Positions 1-9,635 of a DNA stretch of 64,000 nucleotides are shown piece after piece. Below the pieces are notes generated by a model. The model was not told where the DNA came from. It did no database searches and was given only the letters and a program-made list of their open reading frames with translations. Source of the stretch: Sycon ciliatum (Eukaryota > Porifera > Calcarea > Leucosolenida > Sycettidae); NCBI RefSeq assembly GCF_964019385.1, contig NC_088650.1, forward strand, positions 23,591,810-23,655,809, given 5' to 3'. The stretch's first letter is position 1. Each line of letters begins with the position of its first letter. Made by a program: the position numbers and the translations under genes.

Positions 1-436
1 CAGGGAAGGCCATGTGTAACGTCATACTAACTAATGTACAAGAGCAGGTTGTACCTGCCGGGTATTGGACAACTTGCTCTGGAAAAAGGTGACGGCCATC
101 TTGGGTGGACACTTGCAATTGTCCTCTCTACCTCTTGTCACTTCTCGTTACATTGTATTTGTATTAGCATGGTCCTGTCCCTAGTATTCAAAGTAAGATA
201 ATAGTGATAGAATGGCATTTGCACTTTCAAATGAATCAGGGAGTGAATAGATAATCCTTCTCCCAGGCCAGCAACTTAAGTATAGTGTCGTAATATCATG
301 GTGCTAATCGGCAAGGCAAGGTGGAAGGTGTACTCAGTGCACATGCATTTGCTTCACAACAGCACAGGGTGATGGTTTCTGTTCTTTGCAATCGTATCTG
401 AAGTATTTGTCTTGCTGTTCCTATGCGTGCATTCAG
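1..436. other. No gene recognised (left edge)
   Basis: Nothing here could be assigned. It ends in a plausible 3' splice acceptor (pyrimidine-rich stretch then ATTCAG at 431-436) that opens the first catenin-like exon, so it is probably intron or 5' flank of that gene. Confidence 0.4.
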
Positions 437-1973
437 ACCTGAGACTCAGTGTGTTGACTGGAGGAAGCCAAACCAGGGGTCGGTACGGCAGCAATGACAG
501 CATGTGACGTGGCGGCGATGGGGAGAGCACACTGCCACGCCGTGCATCGTCCATTGACCCTATTCCCGAGTTGGAAGCCGACCCTCGCGGCTATGGTGCG
601 GCTGCAGCAGCCAATCCCAGTGTGGGAAAGGACAGCACGATATCACCACTGAGGTCACCGCCGTCCTGGTACAGTGACGAAGCTGCGCTACCTGCCAGTC
701 TCGCCAATCAACACCTCGGCCAGTACAATAGCCTGGCCCGGGGAAATCGGACAGACGATGGCAGCTATCAGAATATTTCAAGCATTCCGTCCCGGTACAA
801 TGAACAGCCAGATGGTGCATCAGCGCAACATCAATCGCGGGCCCGACACCCAGTTAAACGGCAGGAATCTCAGGAACAGGAGGTAGCACTGGCGATCAGG
901 GGAATGAACAGCCACTCACGACAGGCCATTGCTGCCCAGGCCATGGACCATTCGGAAACCCCATCAGGTGAGCTGACATGTATATCCAACCCCCCCCCCC
1001 CCTCCCCACCATTCCTGTAGGGAATCAACACGTAAACTTGCATTGTAGCGTGTTTGAAATGTTAATCAGAAAGCTGGAGGTCCAACACAGGTAGCCTGAA
1101 CACAGGGTGGACTAGTGAGGCAAGGAGGGGAAAACAATGTGGGAAGCTCTGCCTTTTACGGGCATTGTACGCCCTACTTGATTATGTTTTACTTTTGTGG
1201 GTAGTTTTCCATGCTGTAAAGCTTTCTGTTGCTTGAACAATGTGGGCCTAATCACCTCTTCATGCAAAGGTCTGTGCATTGCTTGTCAATGCAGAACTAC
1301 TGATGTGGACATTAAAATCCGATGGGATGACTGCGGCCGGCGCCCTTTTCTGCATTTACCTCATACATGCACTGTAGTTCATGTGTACACTGTGAAAAAG
1401 GACCAGCAGTGCTCACCGTTGCAAGGCCAGTGTCCCTGGCCGCACCAGGACAATCATGAACATTCATATGCATGATTTTATTCATTCTTGCTTTGTAGAG
1501 GACGGACATGACTATCAGACGGCAAGAAACGAGTCAGCGCAGAGTTCTCGGGCAGGTGCGCACTCCCAGTAATCTCAGCAGTCGCAGTCGCACTCATCTA
1601 GGCAGCAGCAGCAGCAGCCAGGCCGGTCGCCAGCGTATCAGCTATCACTGCACGACGTGGTGGGGTTCCTCAACAGCCGCGGTACGATGGTGGTTGCCAA
1701 CGCCGCTGGGTATCTTTAGCATGCATCGTGTACCAACGACCATGTCAAAACTCAACTGAGGTGAGGAGCAAAGCAGACAATCACAGCATAGAATGAAGGC
1801 TGACTCCCTCCCATTGGGAGAGCCTATATGGTAGCAATGCAAGTTTTTTTAATTTTGATGTTTACTTGAAACATCAGAGAAGTACCGTATCATTATCAAT
1901 TAGAGACTGTAAATCTACAAGTAAGCTGGAGGTTTGTTCCAACTTTCAGTTGGCCAAGTAACTATCTAGTCTT

Positions 1974-2007
<34 letters not shown>

Positions 2008-2013
2008 CCGTGC

Positions 2014-2086
<73 letters not shown>

Positions 2087-2788
2087 CTTGCTGCTGCTGC
2101 TACAATTTCTGCTGCGGCTGCTGTTCCTGCTGCTGCTGCCGCTATTTCTGCTGCTTCCCCTGTTACTGCTTTCGCTAATGCTGATTTTACTGTTACTTCT
2201 GCTGTTGCTCCTGTTGTTGCTGCTGCCTCTCCTGTTGCTGTTGCTGCTGCTGCTTCAAATTGAGAATTATCCACCAACGACATGCCAGCAATTGACCATT
2301 TTGTGAATGTGTGTGTCTTCTTCCTTGCAGGGATCTTGGTGCCACACCAGCCTTGGTCGGTCTCATTTTGCAGAGAGATGAAATGGTGCAGCACGCTGCC
2401 GTGGGTGTGCTAAGAAACATGTCATACCGTCCTCACAGCGTCCCTAATAAGGTATGAGTCACCTAGCTGTGGGGCCGTTCTTTTATAATGTGGTCAATGC
2501 TTGTTGAGCAAGTGCAGCGGTAACATGGAATTTAGAACCTTACTGTGGCGGCTAAATTTTGACTGCCATCAGGATCGAATGTCTAGAATATAGTTGGAGT
2601 TGTTTACGATTTCCCACAATAGGAATGCGTGTGGATTTGTAAAAGGAGGGGAGGGCATTTTTTACTTCAGGAAAATGTTTAGAGTGTAAATCTGTCTTCT
2701 GTCTCCTCTTTGCCCACAGTATGCTGTTTGTGAAGCAGGAGGCGTAGAGGTCCTTGTGCGGCTGTTGCGCAATGCAAGGTCTGAAGAT
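437..2788 (+). pseudogene. p120/delta-catenin-like armadillo gene with three in-frame stops
   Basis: Four exons can be read with matching splice phases: about 437-967 (donor CAG/GTGAGC), 1499-1760 (acceptor TTTGTAG), 2331-2451 (acceptor CTTGCAG) and 2720-2788 (acceptor CCACAG, donor GTGAGT). The first encodes a polar, Ser/Arg/Pro-rich N-terminal region. The second holds a polyglutamine patch and the start of armadillo repeat 1 (VVANAAGYL..HASC..NDHVKTQLR). The third and fourth continue with armadillo helices (LGATPALVGLIL, AAVGVLRNMSY, then EAGGVEVLVRLLRNA). This repeat pattern is characteristic of the p120/delta/ARVCF/plakophilin family, whose members bind the cadherin juxtamembrane tail. 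The frame is broken by TGA at 505, TAA at 1570 and TAG at 1717. The last sits exactly where family members have Gln. Each stop is one C-to-T change from a plausible Arg or Gln codon. Exons for the remaining armadillo repeats were not found downstream. A dead or truncated copy is the simplest reading. Confidence 0.72.
1976..2255. repeat. CTG/TTG trinucleotide repeat in intron
   Basis: Pure (CTG)n at about 1976-2005 and (TTG)n at about 2012-2085, grading into degenerate YTG triplets to about 2255. It lies in the intron between the second and third catenin-like exons. Long open frames across it are only artefacts of the triplet period. Confidence 0.9.
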
Positions 2789-3763
2789 GTGAGTACACCG
2801 GTAATACCTGTCACTGTATGTTTAGCAGCACAAGAGCTCTTCGGAAAATGGACACTTGCTATGCTGGCCCCTTGGTGGGGTACGTAAAAATCCACTCACA
2901 CGACAATCACATTGTACATGGCATATGCGTACGTGGTATACCATCACACTCCGCCCTAGTACACTGTATCCAACTTTCATGCTGAAAAAGAAGATAATGA
3001 GCTACTAGGGGACCAGGTGAGTTCTTGGCATTGTTGAATGTGTAGACATAATTTGATCATGTTTTATTTTTTGATCATGACCAAGGAAATCCGAATAACA
3101 CATACGCTCAACTACAAGATCACCTGATCGCGTGTACACACCAGATCATGACAATACCAACACGTGCCTGTAGTATTCTTTATTTCTTCACCCCAAAACA
3201 ACAAGAGTCCAGACTCAACTCAAGCACAACAACTAAAAGCCGCTACGTTCATTTCACACGCGCTCACTCGGGAAACGGCACATGCTGCATGCATAACATA
3301 ACACGATGCACTACTATCATGAATGTCTGAGTGGCCAAGGAATACCACAATGTGTATGTAGACGTAAACACTACAGTGCCTGACATCTACAACATAGGAA
3401 TGTATTAAATGGAATGCAAGTGTTCATGCTCATGTTATGTGGTAGTCTTCTTTGGTTGAAGTACGCTCGTGGCTGTTACACGTATTATTATGACCAGCTT
3501 GGCTCTCGCGCTACTTCACATGGTAAACATGTAGGTCAGAATAAACCAGGGCGTGTGGTCCGAGTCAGAGTAATGTTCAAAGCAGACGTCAGTATTCTAG
3601 GCTGACTTTTATGCAAGAAGAGACAGAATTATAAACTGGTTGTTTTCTAAACACAATTGTATAGCCCGTGGTAACGCGGACATGCGAACTTGACTTGTTT
3701 AAGGATCGAATTTCATTGGCGTGTTTATTTGCGTTTTGTGTTTGAACTGTGTATCTCCTTCAG
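2789..3763. other. Intron-like sequence, no exon recognised
   Basis: I looked here for the next armadillo-repeat exons (the family has about nine repeats) and found no matching translation in any frame. A perfect short palindrome-like stretch near 3055-3080 (TGATCATG motifs) is the only local feature noticed. Confidence 0.4.
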
Positions 3764-4314
3764 CAATTGACATGTATGGTAAATGGCATGGGTATACAGG
3801 GCTCCTCTTCACGGAGCAACCACTTGTCTGTGTCATCTGCAAACGGTCCGATGGCCGGTAATACCCAGTCATTGCCGAACAGTCATACTAGTGATACACC
3901 TGGCCCGACTCCAACCATCCCAGTCCATCCGGTCGCTACAGATTTCCTGCCCGCATCCACGTCCACTCCGCACCCCAATGTCCGGCAAGAGAACGGCCCA
4001 ATGCCAGGAGTTACGACGGGCCCACTGCCAGGAATTACGATAGGCTCACTGCCAGGAGTTACGATAGGCCTGCTGCGATATCCGCTGGGCTTGTCCGCGC
4101 CAATGTCGTGTCGCCCACTCATTTCGGCTTCAAAGGATCCACTACTCCGTCGCTTCAGGTAAACACCAGTGGATCAGTTTCATCTCTAGGTACGGATGTG
4201 TCGGCTAGTACGGCTTTGACTACAACCTCGGGTGCGAGGCAACCAGTGGCGGCTGCGGTGTCTTCTACAGCGCTATCTCAGCCACAGTCGCAGCAGGTTC
4301 TTGCTGATCTTTAG
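3764..4314 (+). CDS. Ser/Pro/Thr-rich exon-like segment, unassigned
   Basis: After a good acceptor (CTCCTTCAG ending at 3763) one frame stays open to about 4160. It encodes a low-complexity Ser/Pro/Thr/Gly-rich stretch with three copies of a LPG(V/I)T(I/T)G motif (nucleotides about 4000-4070). Downstream a second frame, ending at TAG 4312-4314, continues with the same composition (Ser/Thr/Ala/Gln-rich). Either a small frameshift or a short intron (possible donor GTAAAC at 4160) lies between them. It enters in phase 0, compatible with the preceding catenin-like exon, but nothing proves they belong to one transcript. No domain is recognised. It may be the disordered C-terminus of the relic or a chance open frame. 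Confidence 0.35.
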
Positions 4315-4387
4315 CGTGCTATGTGTTGTGCGTGTGTGCGAGCGCGGACACGCAAACACAATGCCATGTGATGTGCGGTGTGTGTTA

Positions 4388-4864
4388 GGCCTTGACAGAT
4401 TATGCTAATATTTTCGTGAAATTATGCTTTTCGCATTGCTGAAAAAATTGCAGTATTATGCTATTTTTATGCTAAAAGTCTAATCATATTATGCCGCATT
4501 TTGCTCACATATGCTGCTAATGTATAATAGTTCCGTGCAAAATAACAGGGGAATTTTTTTGTAGAGGGCGTTGTACTGTAGTAGCAAAAGTTCAACGGGG
4601 TCAACGCACCGTCCGACCTAGCTACGACCGTCACTGATTGTAGTGGACTGGACATGTTCTCGAGGGAGTCGTAAACCTACGACTTCCTGGTGCATCTACT
4701 TGTACTTGTATTTGTAGAACATGTACAACTGTATGGAATTTGATGCGAACAGGCGGACTATTCCAATTTTATGCGATTCGTATGCAATTTGCCTCGAATT
4801 ATGCCATTATTCGATTTTGGTAGGAATCATGCGAAAAATTATGCTAGCATAATCTGTCAAGGCC
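4388..4864. mobile_element. MITE with 19-bp inverted ends and TA duplication
   Basis: The ends are perfect inverted repeats beginning GGCCTTGACAGATTATGCT (4388-4406) and its complement at 4846-4864. TA dinucleotides flank the element at 4386-4387 and 4865-4866, the duplication made by Tc1/mariner-type transposases. The flanking GT-rich sequence is continuous on either side. The interior is AT-rich with many repeated ATTATGC motifs and no coding capacity. A small hairpin built on a GGGAGTCGTA motif lies inside at about 4663-4687. Confidence 0.8.
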
Positions 4865-4866
4865 TA

Positions 4867-5551
4867 GTGTGTGTGTGCGTGCGTGTGGGGTTTGTGTGTG
4901 CGCGCGCACGCGCACAATGCCATGTGTTGTCCGGTGTGTGCGCGCGCATGCGCACAATGCCATGATGAGGGTGAGGGCAGTTTTGACAGTGGATTGAACT
5001 GTAAGTCCGATTGTGAATCGGACAGTGAGTCTGAAAGCTAAGGCTGGTGGACCGTACTATTGAAGTTTTTGAATTAATTTTGAATTGATTTGAATTTGAA
5101 TTGTAATTTTAAACTCTGCAGCAAATGACAAAATAATCTACTTCGCTATTATTTACAACATCTTCCATATCGCTCGTTTGCCAAGATCGGCTTATGATCG
5201 CTATCACTCTGCCGTTTTTGGGTATCCTTTGCTTCGCTCGTGCTAGCTCTCTTCCGCTGGTGTTGTCGAGATAGTGTCCCAATAAATGAAATCCTCTCAT
5301 ACGAAAGATCCGTGTTTGGGGTAATGTTCATCAAATTTTACAACAAATCAATCTGTGACATCTCTAATCACCATCAATAGGAAATGAACACTCGGCAAAG
5401 GGCAACCATGATCTGCAAATCATCCAAACACAAGAACAAAATCACATCGACGGCACCAATTTTCAATAAAATAATCGTATCACATGCTGACAATTTCAAT
5501 CAATGAGTCGTAAAATAACGACTTACCTAACGAAATCTAAAATATTGGTTC
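4867..5551. other. GT/GCGC-rich then AT-rich intergenic sequence
   Basis: At 4867-4965 are alternating purine-pyrimidine runs (GTGTGTGCG, GCGCGCACGCGCAC), with a short sequence containing CGCACAATGCCATG twice. The same ACAATGCCATGTG block occurs left of the MITE at about 4360. The remainder to 5551 shows no recognisable gene. Confidence 0.5.
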
Positions 5552-5817
5552 TCCCCAACCAGGGAGTCGTAAAAGCCCGGGAGAGGACACGGGATGCGCG
5601 CACGCGGACGATGTTTGCCTCGGCCAGAAAGTGAAGCACGCTAGGCCGGCGCGGCCGGATCTGCTCGATCCACGGCGCTGTGCTTGTCTTCAGGGCAGGG
5701 AGTCCTAAAATACCAATATTTTACAACTCGTTGTTGACACCATTATCCGAAACTGGTGGCGAAGGAAGGATAAACATGATTGTATGTCTGTCAGACTCAG
5801 TACAGGGGTGGGGAGTT

Positions 5818-5819
<2 letters not shown>

Positions 5820-5850
<31 letters not shown>

Positions 5851-5857
5851 GAGGCGT
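5820..5857. repeat. GT microsatellite followed by a poly-G run
   Basis: (GT)n runs into a stretch of about 17 consecutive G, then further GT-rich sequence to about 5955. It lies inside the hAT-like element. Confidence 0.85.
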
Positions 5858-6280
5858 GTGTATGTGCACATGTGCTTGTACTTTTGTGTGTGTTTGTACA
5901 GTGTTTGTGTGTGTGCTTGTGTGTGTGCGCGCGAACGTGTGTGTGCATTTTTGTGCACAATTCCGTTATGAAGTACAAATGATAGGTTTACCTTTTGAAC
6001 ACTCGCCAAGACTTCCGTTTCCTAAACGGCTCAAGTCACCGCGTACTCAGTATACGAGTAGAAAAGTGTTGAAATTATCAAGATTTATAAATAACGACCT
6101 GCAACCATGTACAATGTAGATAGATAGGGAACACACATTGATTGTTTTTAAAAGAATCCAGGCATTATCATGAATCATGGAACGAGTGCGTAATAATGCT
6201 CTATGTTGCGTTTTGACGATGCTGAAGGAAGGGAGCCGTCGCGATTTACTCACAACACACGCACAGAAGTCCACTCGACT

Positions 6281-7722
6281 GCAATTTCTGACACAAATTC
6301 ATAAATCCACGAGTACGCCGAGGAAGCTCAGCGGATCTCCACAAGAACTTTCGCCCATCACCTGCAATGGAATATGGGCTGTATGATACGACCAGTGGTT
6401 AACACGGGAAGTGGCGTCATTTTCCACAAATCTCGTTTCATTCACAACCATTTGACTGCAATTCAGTGCAATTTCTGCCGCAAATTCAACTCCACGAGTA
6501 CGAGGAAGCTCAGCGGATCTCAACACGAACGTTCGCCCATCACCTGCAATGGAATATGGGCTGTATGCTACGACCAGCGGCTAACACGGGAAGTGGCGTC
6601 ATTTTCCACAAATCTCGTTTCATTCACAACCATTTGACTGCAATTCAGTGCAATTTCTGCCACAAATTCAACTCCACGAGTACGAGGAAACTCAGCGGAT
6701 CTCAACACGAACGTTGGCCCATCACCTGCAATGGAATATGGGCTGTATGCTACGACCAGCGGCTAACACGGGAAGTGGCGTCATTTTCCACAAATCTCGT
6801 TTCATTCACAACCATTTGACTGCAATTCAGTGCAATTTCTGCCACAAATTCAACTCCACGAGTACGAGGAAACTCAGCGGATCTCAACACGAACGTTGGC
6901 CCATCACCTGCAATGGAATATGGGCTGTATGCTACGACCAGCGGCTAACACGGGAAGTGGCGTCATTTTCCACAAATCTCGTTTCATTCACAACCATTTG
7001 ACTGCAATTCAGTGCAATTTCTGCCACAAATTCAACTCCACGAGTACGAGGAAACTCAGCGGATCTCAACACGAACGTTGGCCCATCACCTGCAATGGAA
7101 TATGGGCTGTATGCTACGACCAGCGGCTAACACGGGAAGTGGCGTCATTTTCCACAAATCTCGTTTCATTCACAACCATTTGACTGCAATTCAGTGCAAT
7201 TTCTGCCACAAATTCAACTCCACGAGTACGAGGAAACTCAGCGGATCTCAACACGAACGTTGGCCCATCACCTGCAATGGAATATGGGCTGTATGCTACG
7301 ACCAGCGGCTAACAAGGGAAGTGGCGTCATTTTCCACAAATCTCGTTTCATTCACAACCATTTGACTGCAATTCAGTGCAATTTCTGCCACAAATTCAAC
7401 TCCACGAGTACGAGGAAACTCAGCGGATCTCAACACGAACGTTGGCCCATCACCTGCAATGGAATATGGGCTGTATGCTACGACCAGCGGCTAACACGGG
7501 AAGTGGCGTCATTTTCCACAAATCTCGTTTCATTCACAACCATTTGACTGCAATTCAGTGCAATTTCTGCCACAAATTCAACTCCACGAGTACGAGGAAA
7601 CTCAGCGGATCTCAACACGAACGTTGGCCCATCACCTGCAATGGAATATGGGCTGTATGATACGACCAGCGGCTAACACGGGAAGTGGCGTCATTTTCCA
7701 CAAATCTCATTTCGTTCACCCC
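6281..7722. repeat. ~182-bp tandem satellite, about eight copies
   Basis: Units starting GCAATTTCTG(C/A)C recur every 182 bp (about 6467, 6649, 6831, 7013, 7195, 7377, 7559), with a slightly divergent first copy at 6281 and a truncated last copy. Inner copies differ by only a base or two, while the outermost copies are more diverged, as expected from unequal exchange. The whole array lies inside the hAT-like element. Confidence 0.95.
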
Positions 7723-8227
7723 AACTCAAATAAAAGTGAAGTACAATTAGGGATTTGTCTTGCATTGACATCGCCTCAGAATAAATTAACTTCGATAAAC
7801 TGAGAGAGAATGAGTGAGGCAGCTGGAAGATGAGGATGAAAATAGAGATCAGAAGACTCGACGGAGCAATCGTCTCCGTGCTCTAAGAGAAATCGGAGAA
7901 TGTCCCAATTAGTATTTCAAGAAGACATCACAATTTTCGAAAAATAATTTCCTTGCCTCGCAACACCGTTCCCTGGCAGCGTTCCCCGGCAGCGCGAGGC
8001 AAAGATGTTTTCTGGGAATGTGTGCCGTGTCCTCTCCCGGGCTTTTACGACTCCCTGTCCCCAACTAATGCCCTAGTTCTGGACATGCGCGACAAGCCGT
8101 TTCGACATCCCTAGGATCTAGGACATGGTCTTTCCACCCATGCAAAGCTCAGGTTGTCTGCTTGAGATTGAAACGGGACTTGCAAAACAGCGTCTTTTAC
8201 TAGTTTTAGATTTGGGCCGCAGGACTA

Positions 8228-8276
8228 TAGCATTGCTCATGACAAGCAAGGTCCCGGGTTAGAGTCCTGGTGGTTC
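8228..8276 (+). repeat. tRNA-like fragment (SINE-type)
   Basis: A 5-bp stem TTGCT/AGCAA with a 7-base loop is followed by a box-B-like GGTTAGAGTCC stretch. No matching acceptor stem or convincing D-arm is present, so this looks like a tRNA-derived repeat rather than a gene. Confidence 0.35.
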
Positions 8277-8530
8277 CGTTGTTTTTTTTCTCTTTTCAGG
8301 CAGGTCACTTCCCCGACTGATCCTTTGAATAAAGCATAATAATAATAACTAACTTAGAAGTTGCGACTTCGGCGGTAATGTCATGAAGTTGGTTGCTCCA
8401 ACGAGGAGCACACGCTTCTTGCCGAACTTGACACTTGACTGACTCACGACTGCCATCCGGAGCACACCAGGATCTAGGAGCACGTCGCACCTTCTGCTCC
8501 AACTTCATAATAATAATAATAATAATGATT

Positions 8531-9154
8531 ATGGCAGCACAAGACCAATCCCTCAAAACGAAAAATTACCAATACGCCATAATGAAGTCAATTGCTCGAA
8601 CTGATGCCAATTGCAGGCTTTGCAAGGGCAGCTTAGAAACAATTGACCACATTGTCAGTGCCTGCCCAGTTCTTGCTCGGACCAGTTACATCGAACGTCA
8701 TAACCGGATAGTAAAGTATGTGCACTTCGAAATGTGTAGAGCACGAGATCTACCTACTGGTGCTTCACGATTCGACCACCAGCTCAAGGCATTGGTCAAA
8801 AGTGATCGGTACCGGCTCTATTGGGAGTATTCGGTCCCAACTGACCTGAAACTATCAGCAAACAGGCCCGATCTGCTCCTTGTTGATGACAAGGAGCGCA
8901 TCGCCTACATTATAGACATCAGCGTTCCTGGTGAGAACAACATCAATAAGAAAATGGCTGAAAAGCGCTCGAAATATTATGATTTGAAGCGGGAGATTTC
9001 GAGGATTTGGTCCCTCACCCAGGTTGACGCACGTGGTCCCTGTGGTTGTCGGTGCCCTGGGAGGCTTGGTGAGGGAGACTCCTCAATGCCTTCGGACTGT
9101 GCAGGGAGGAGACCTGGCTATTGTACAACAGGAGGCTATACAAGGTTCGATTAA
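8531..9154 (+). pseudogene. C-terminal end of an R2/NeSL-type non-LTR retrotransposon
   Basis: A 5'-truncated ORF begins just after an (AAT)n run at 8505-8527. It carries a CCHC knuckle (CRLCKGSLETIDHIVSAC) about 30 residues in, and further on RPDLLLVDDKER and DISVPGENN. These resemble the PD-(D/E)XK restriction-like endonuclease of R2/R4/NeSL-class elements, followed by the usual K..EKRSKYYDLKREI stretch. The frame ends at TAA 9152-9154. The reverse transcriptase is missing, as expected from incomplete target-primed reverse transcription. The class assignment is from motif pattern only. Confidence 0.65.
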
Positions 9155-9233
9155 AATACTAAGAACTATCCTTAACATGTAGATGCACCTCTGCTGCGTT
9201 TGCATGTTCAATAGCTAAGAGACTTGAATAAGT

Positions 9234-9360
9234 ATCTATTATTGCACTATTAAAGAGGTCAATATATGAAATATAGAACGAGTAAAAGACCGAGGTCCCC
9301 CGAGGTCTTTTACGAGGTCTATATTTCATATATTGACCGATTATGAGGGCAATAATAGAT
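9234..9360. repeat. 127-bp AT-rich hairpin element
   Basis: Inverted repeat ATCTATTATTGC (9234) to GCAATAATAGAT (9360), with an inner arm GGTCAATATATGAAATATAG and its complement, closing over GAGGTC repeats. The same GGTCAATAT words recur at 13711-13745 and 15434-15497, so this is probably one family of small foldback elements. Confidence 0.7.
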
Positions 9361-9635
9361 TTATCACGACATAGCATACCTAAAACTGTTTTTGCTTCGC
9401 TATAGGAAGAAAGGAATACTATTGTAATAGTATAATAGTATGTACATATGCCGTTTACATTGGACATTACTTCTGTGTAAACCGAAGTTTTCAGTTGTCT
9501 CTTGTAGTATGTTCCCCAAGTTCTTTGACTGAGAATCTGACAGTTTGGGTTCAAATCCCAGCATTTGGCTTCAGATTTTTCTTCTTTCAGTTCAGATTTT
9601 TTTCTAAGTTGAGGAAAAAGTTCTAAGTCCTCGGG

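Larger units (their letters stand above)
5560..8057. mobile_element. Non-autonomous hAT-like DNA transposon carrying a satellite
   Basis: Near-perfect 33-bp terminal inverted repeats start CAGGGAGTCGTAAAAGCCCG at 5560 and end with its complement at 8057. An exact 8-bp target duplication TCCCCAAC flanks them (5552-5559 and 8058-8065). CAGGG ends with 8-bp duplications fit the hAT superfamily. No transposase ORF is present. The interior holds a GT/G-run microsatellite and a ~182-bp tandem satellite; open frames inside the satellite simply repeat with its period. At 2,498 bp it would need a transposase supplied in trans. Confidence 0.85.

Noticed and set aside
505-1719. Alternative genetic code (TAA/TAG as Gln) to explain the catenin stops
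   Set aside because: Several long ORFs in the window (1,256, 1,216 and 1,638 codons) contain no in-frame TAA or TAG, and some other ORFs here end in TAA. TGA also interrupts the catenin exons.
2010-2394. Leucine- or threonine-rich proteins across the triplet repeat
   Set aside because: All frames of a (CTG/TTG)n repeat are open. It lies in an intron with good splice borders on both sides.
5721-6009. Small ORFs across the GT/G-run
   Set aside because: Driven by simple repeats inside a DNA transposon.
6281-7722. CRISPR-like array
   Set aside because: The whole ~182-bp unit repeats without unique spacers, and the genome is eukaryotic.
6299-7803. Series of 117-codon ORFs
   Set aside because: They repeat with the ~182-bp satellite period and are open only because of the repeat.
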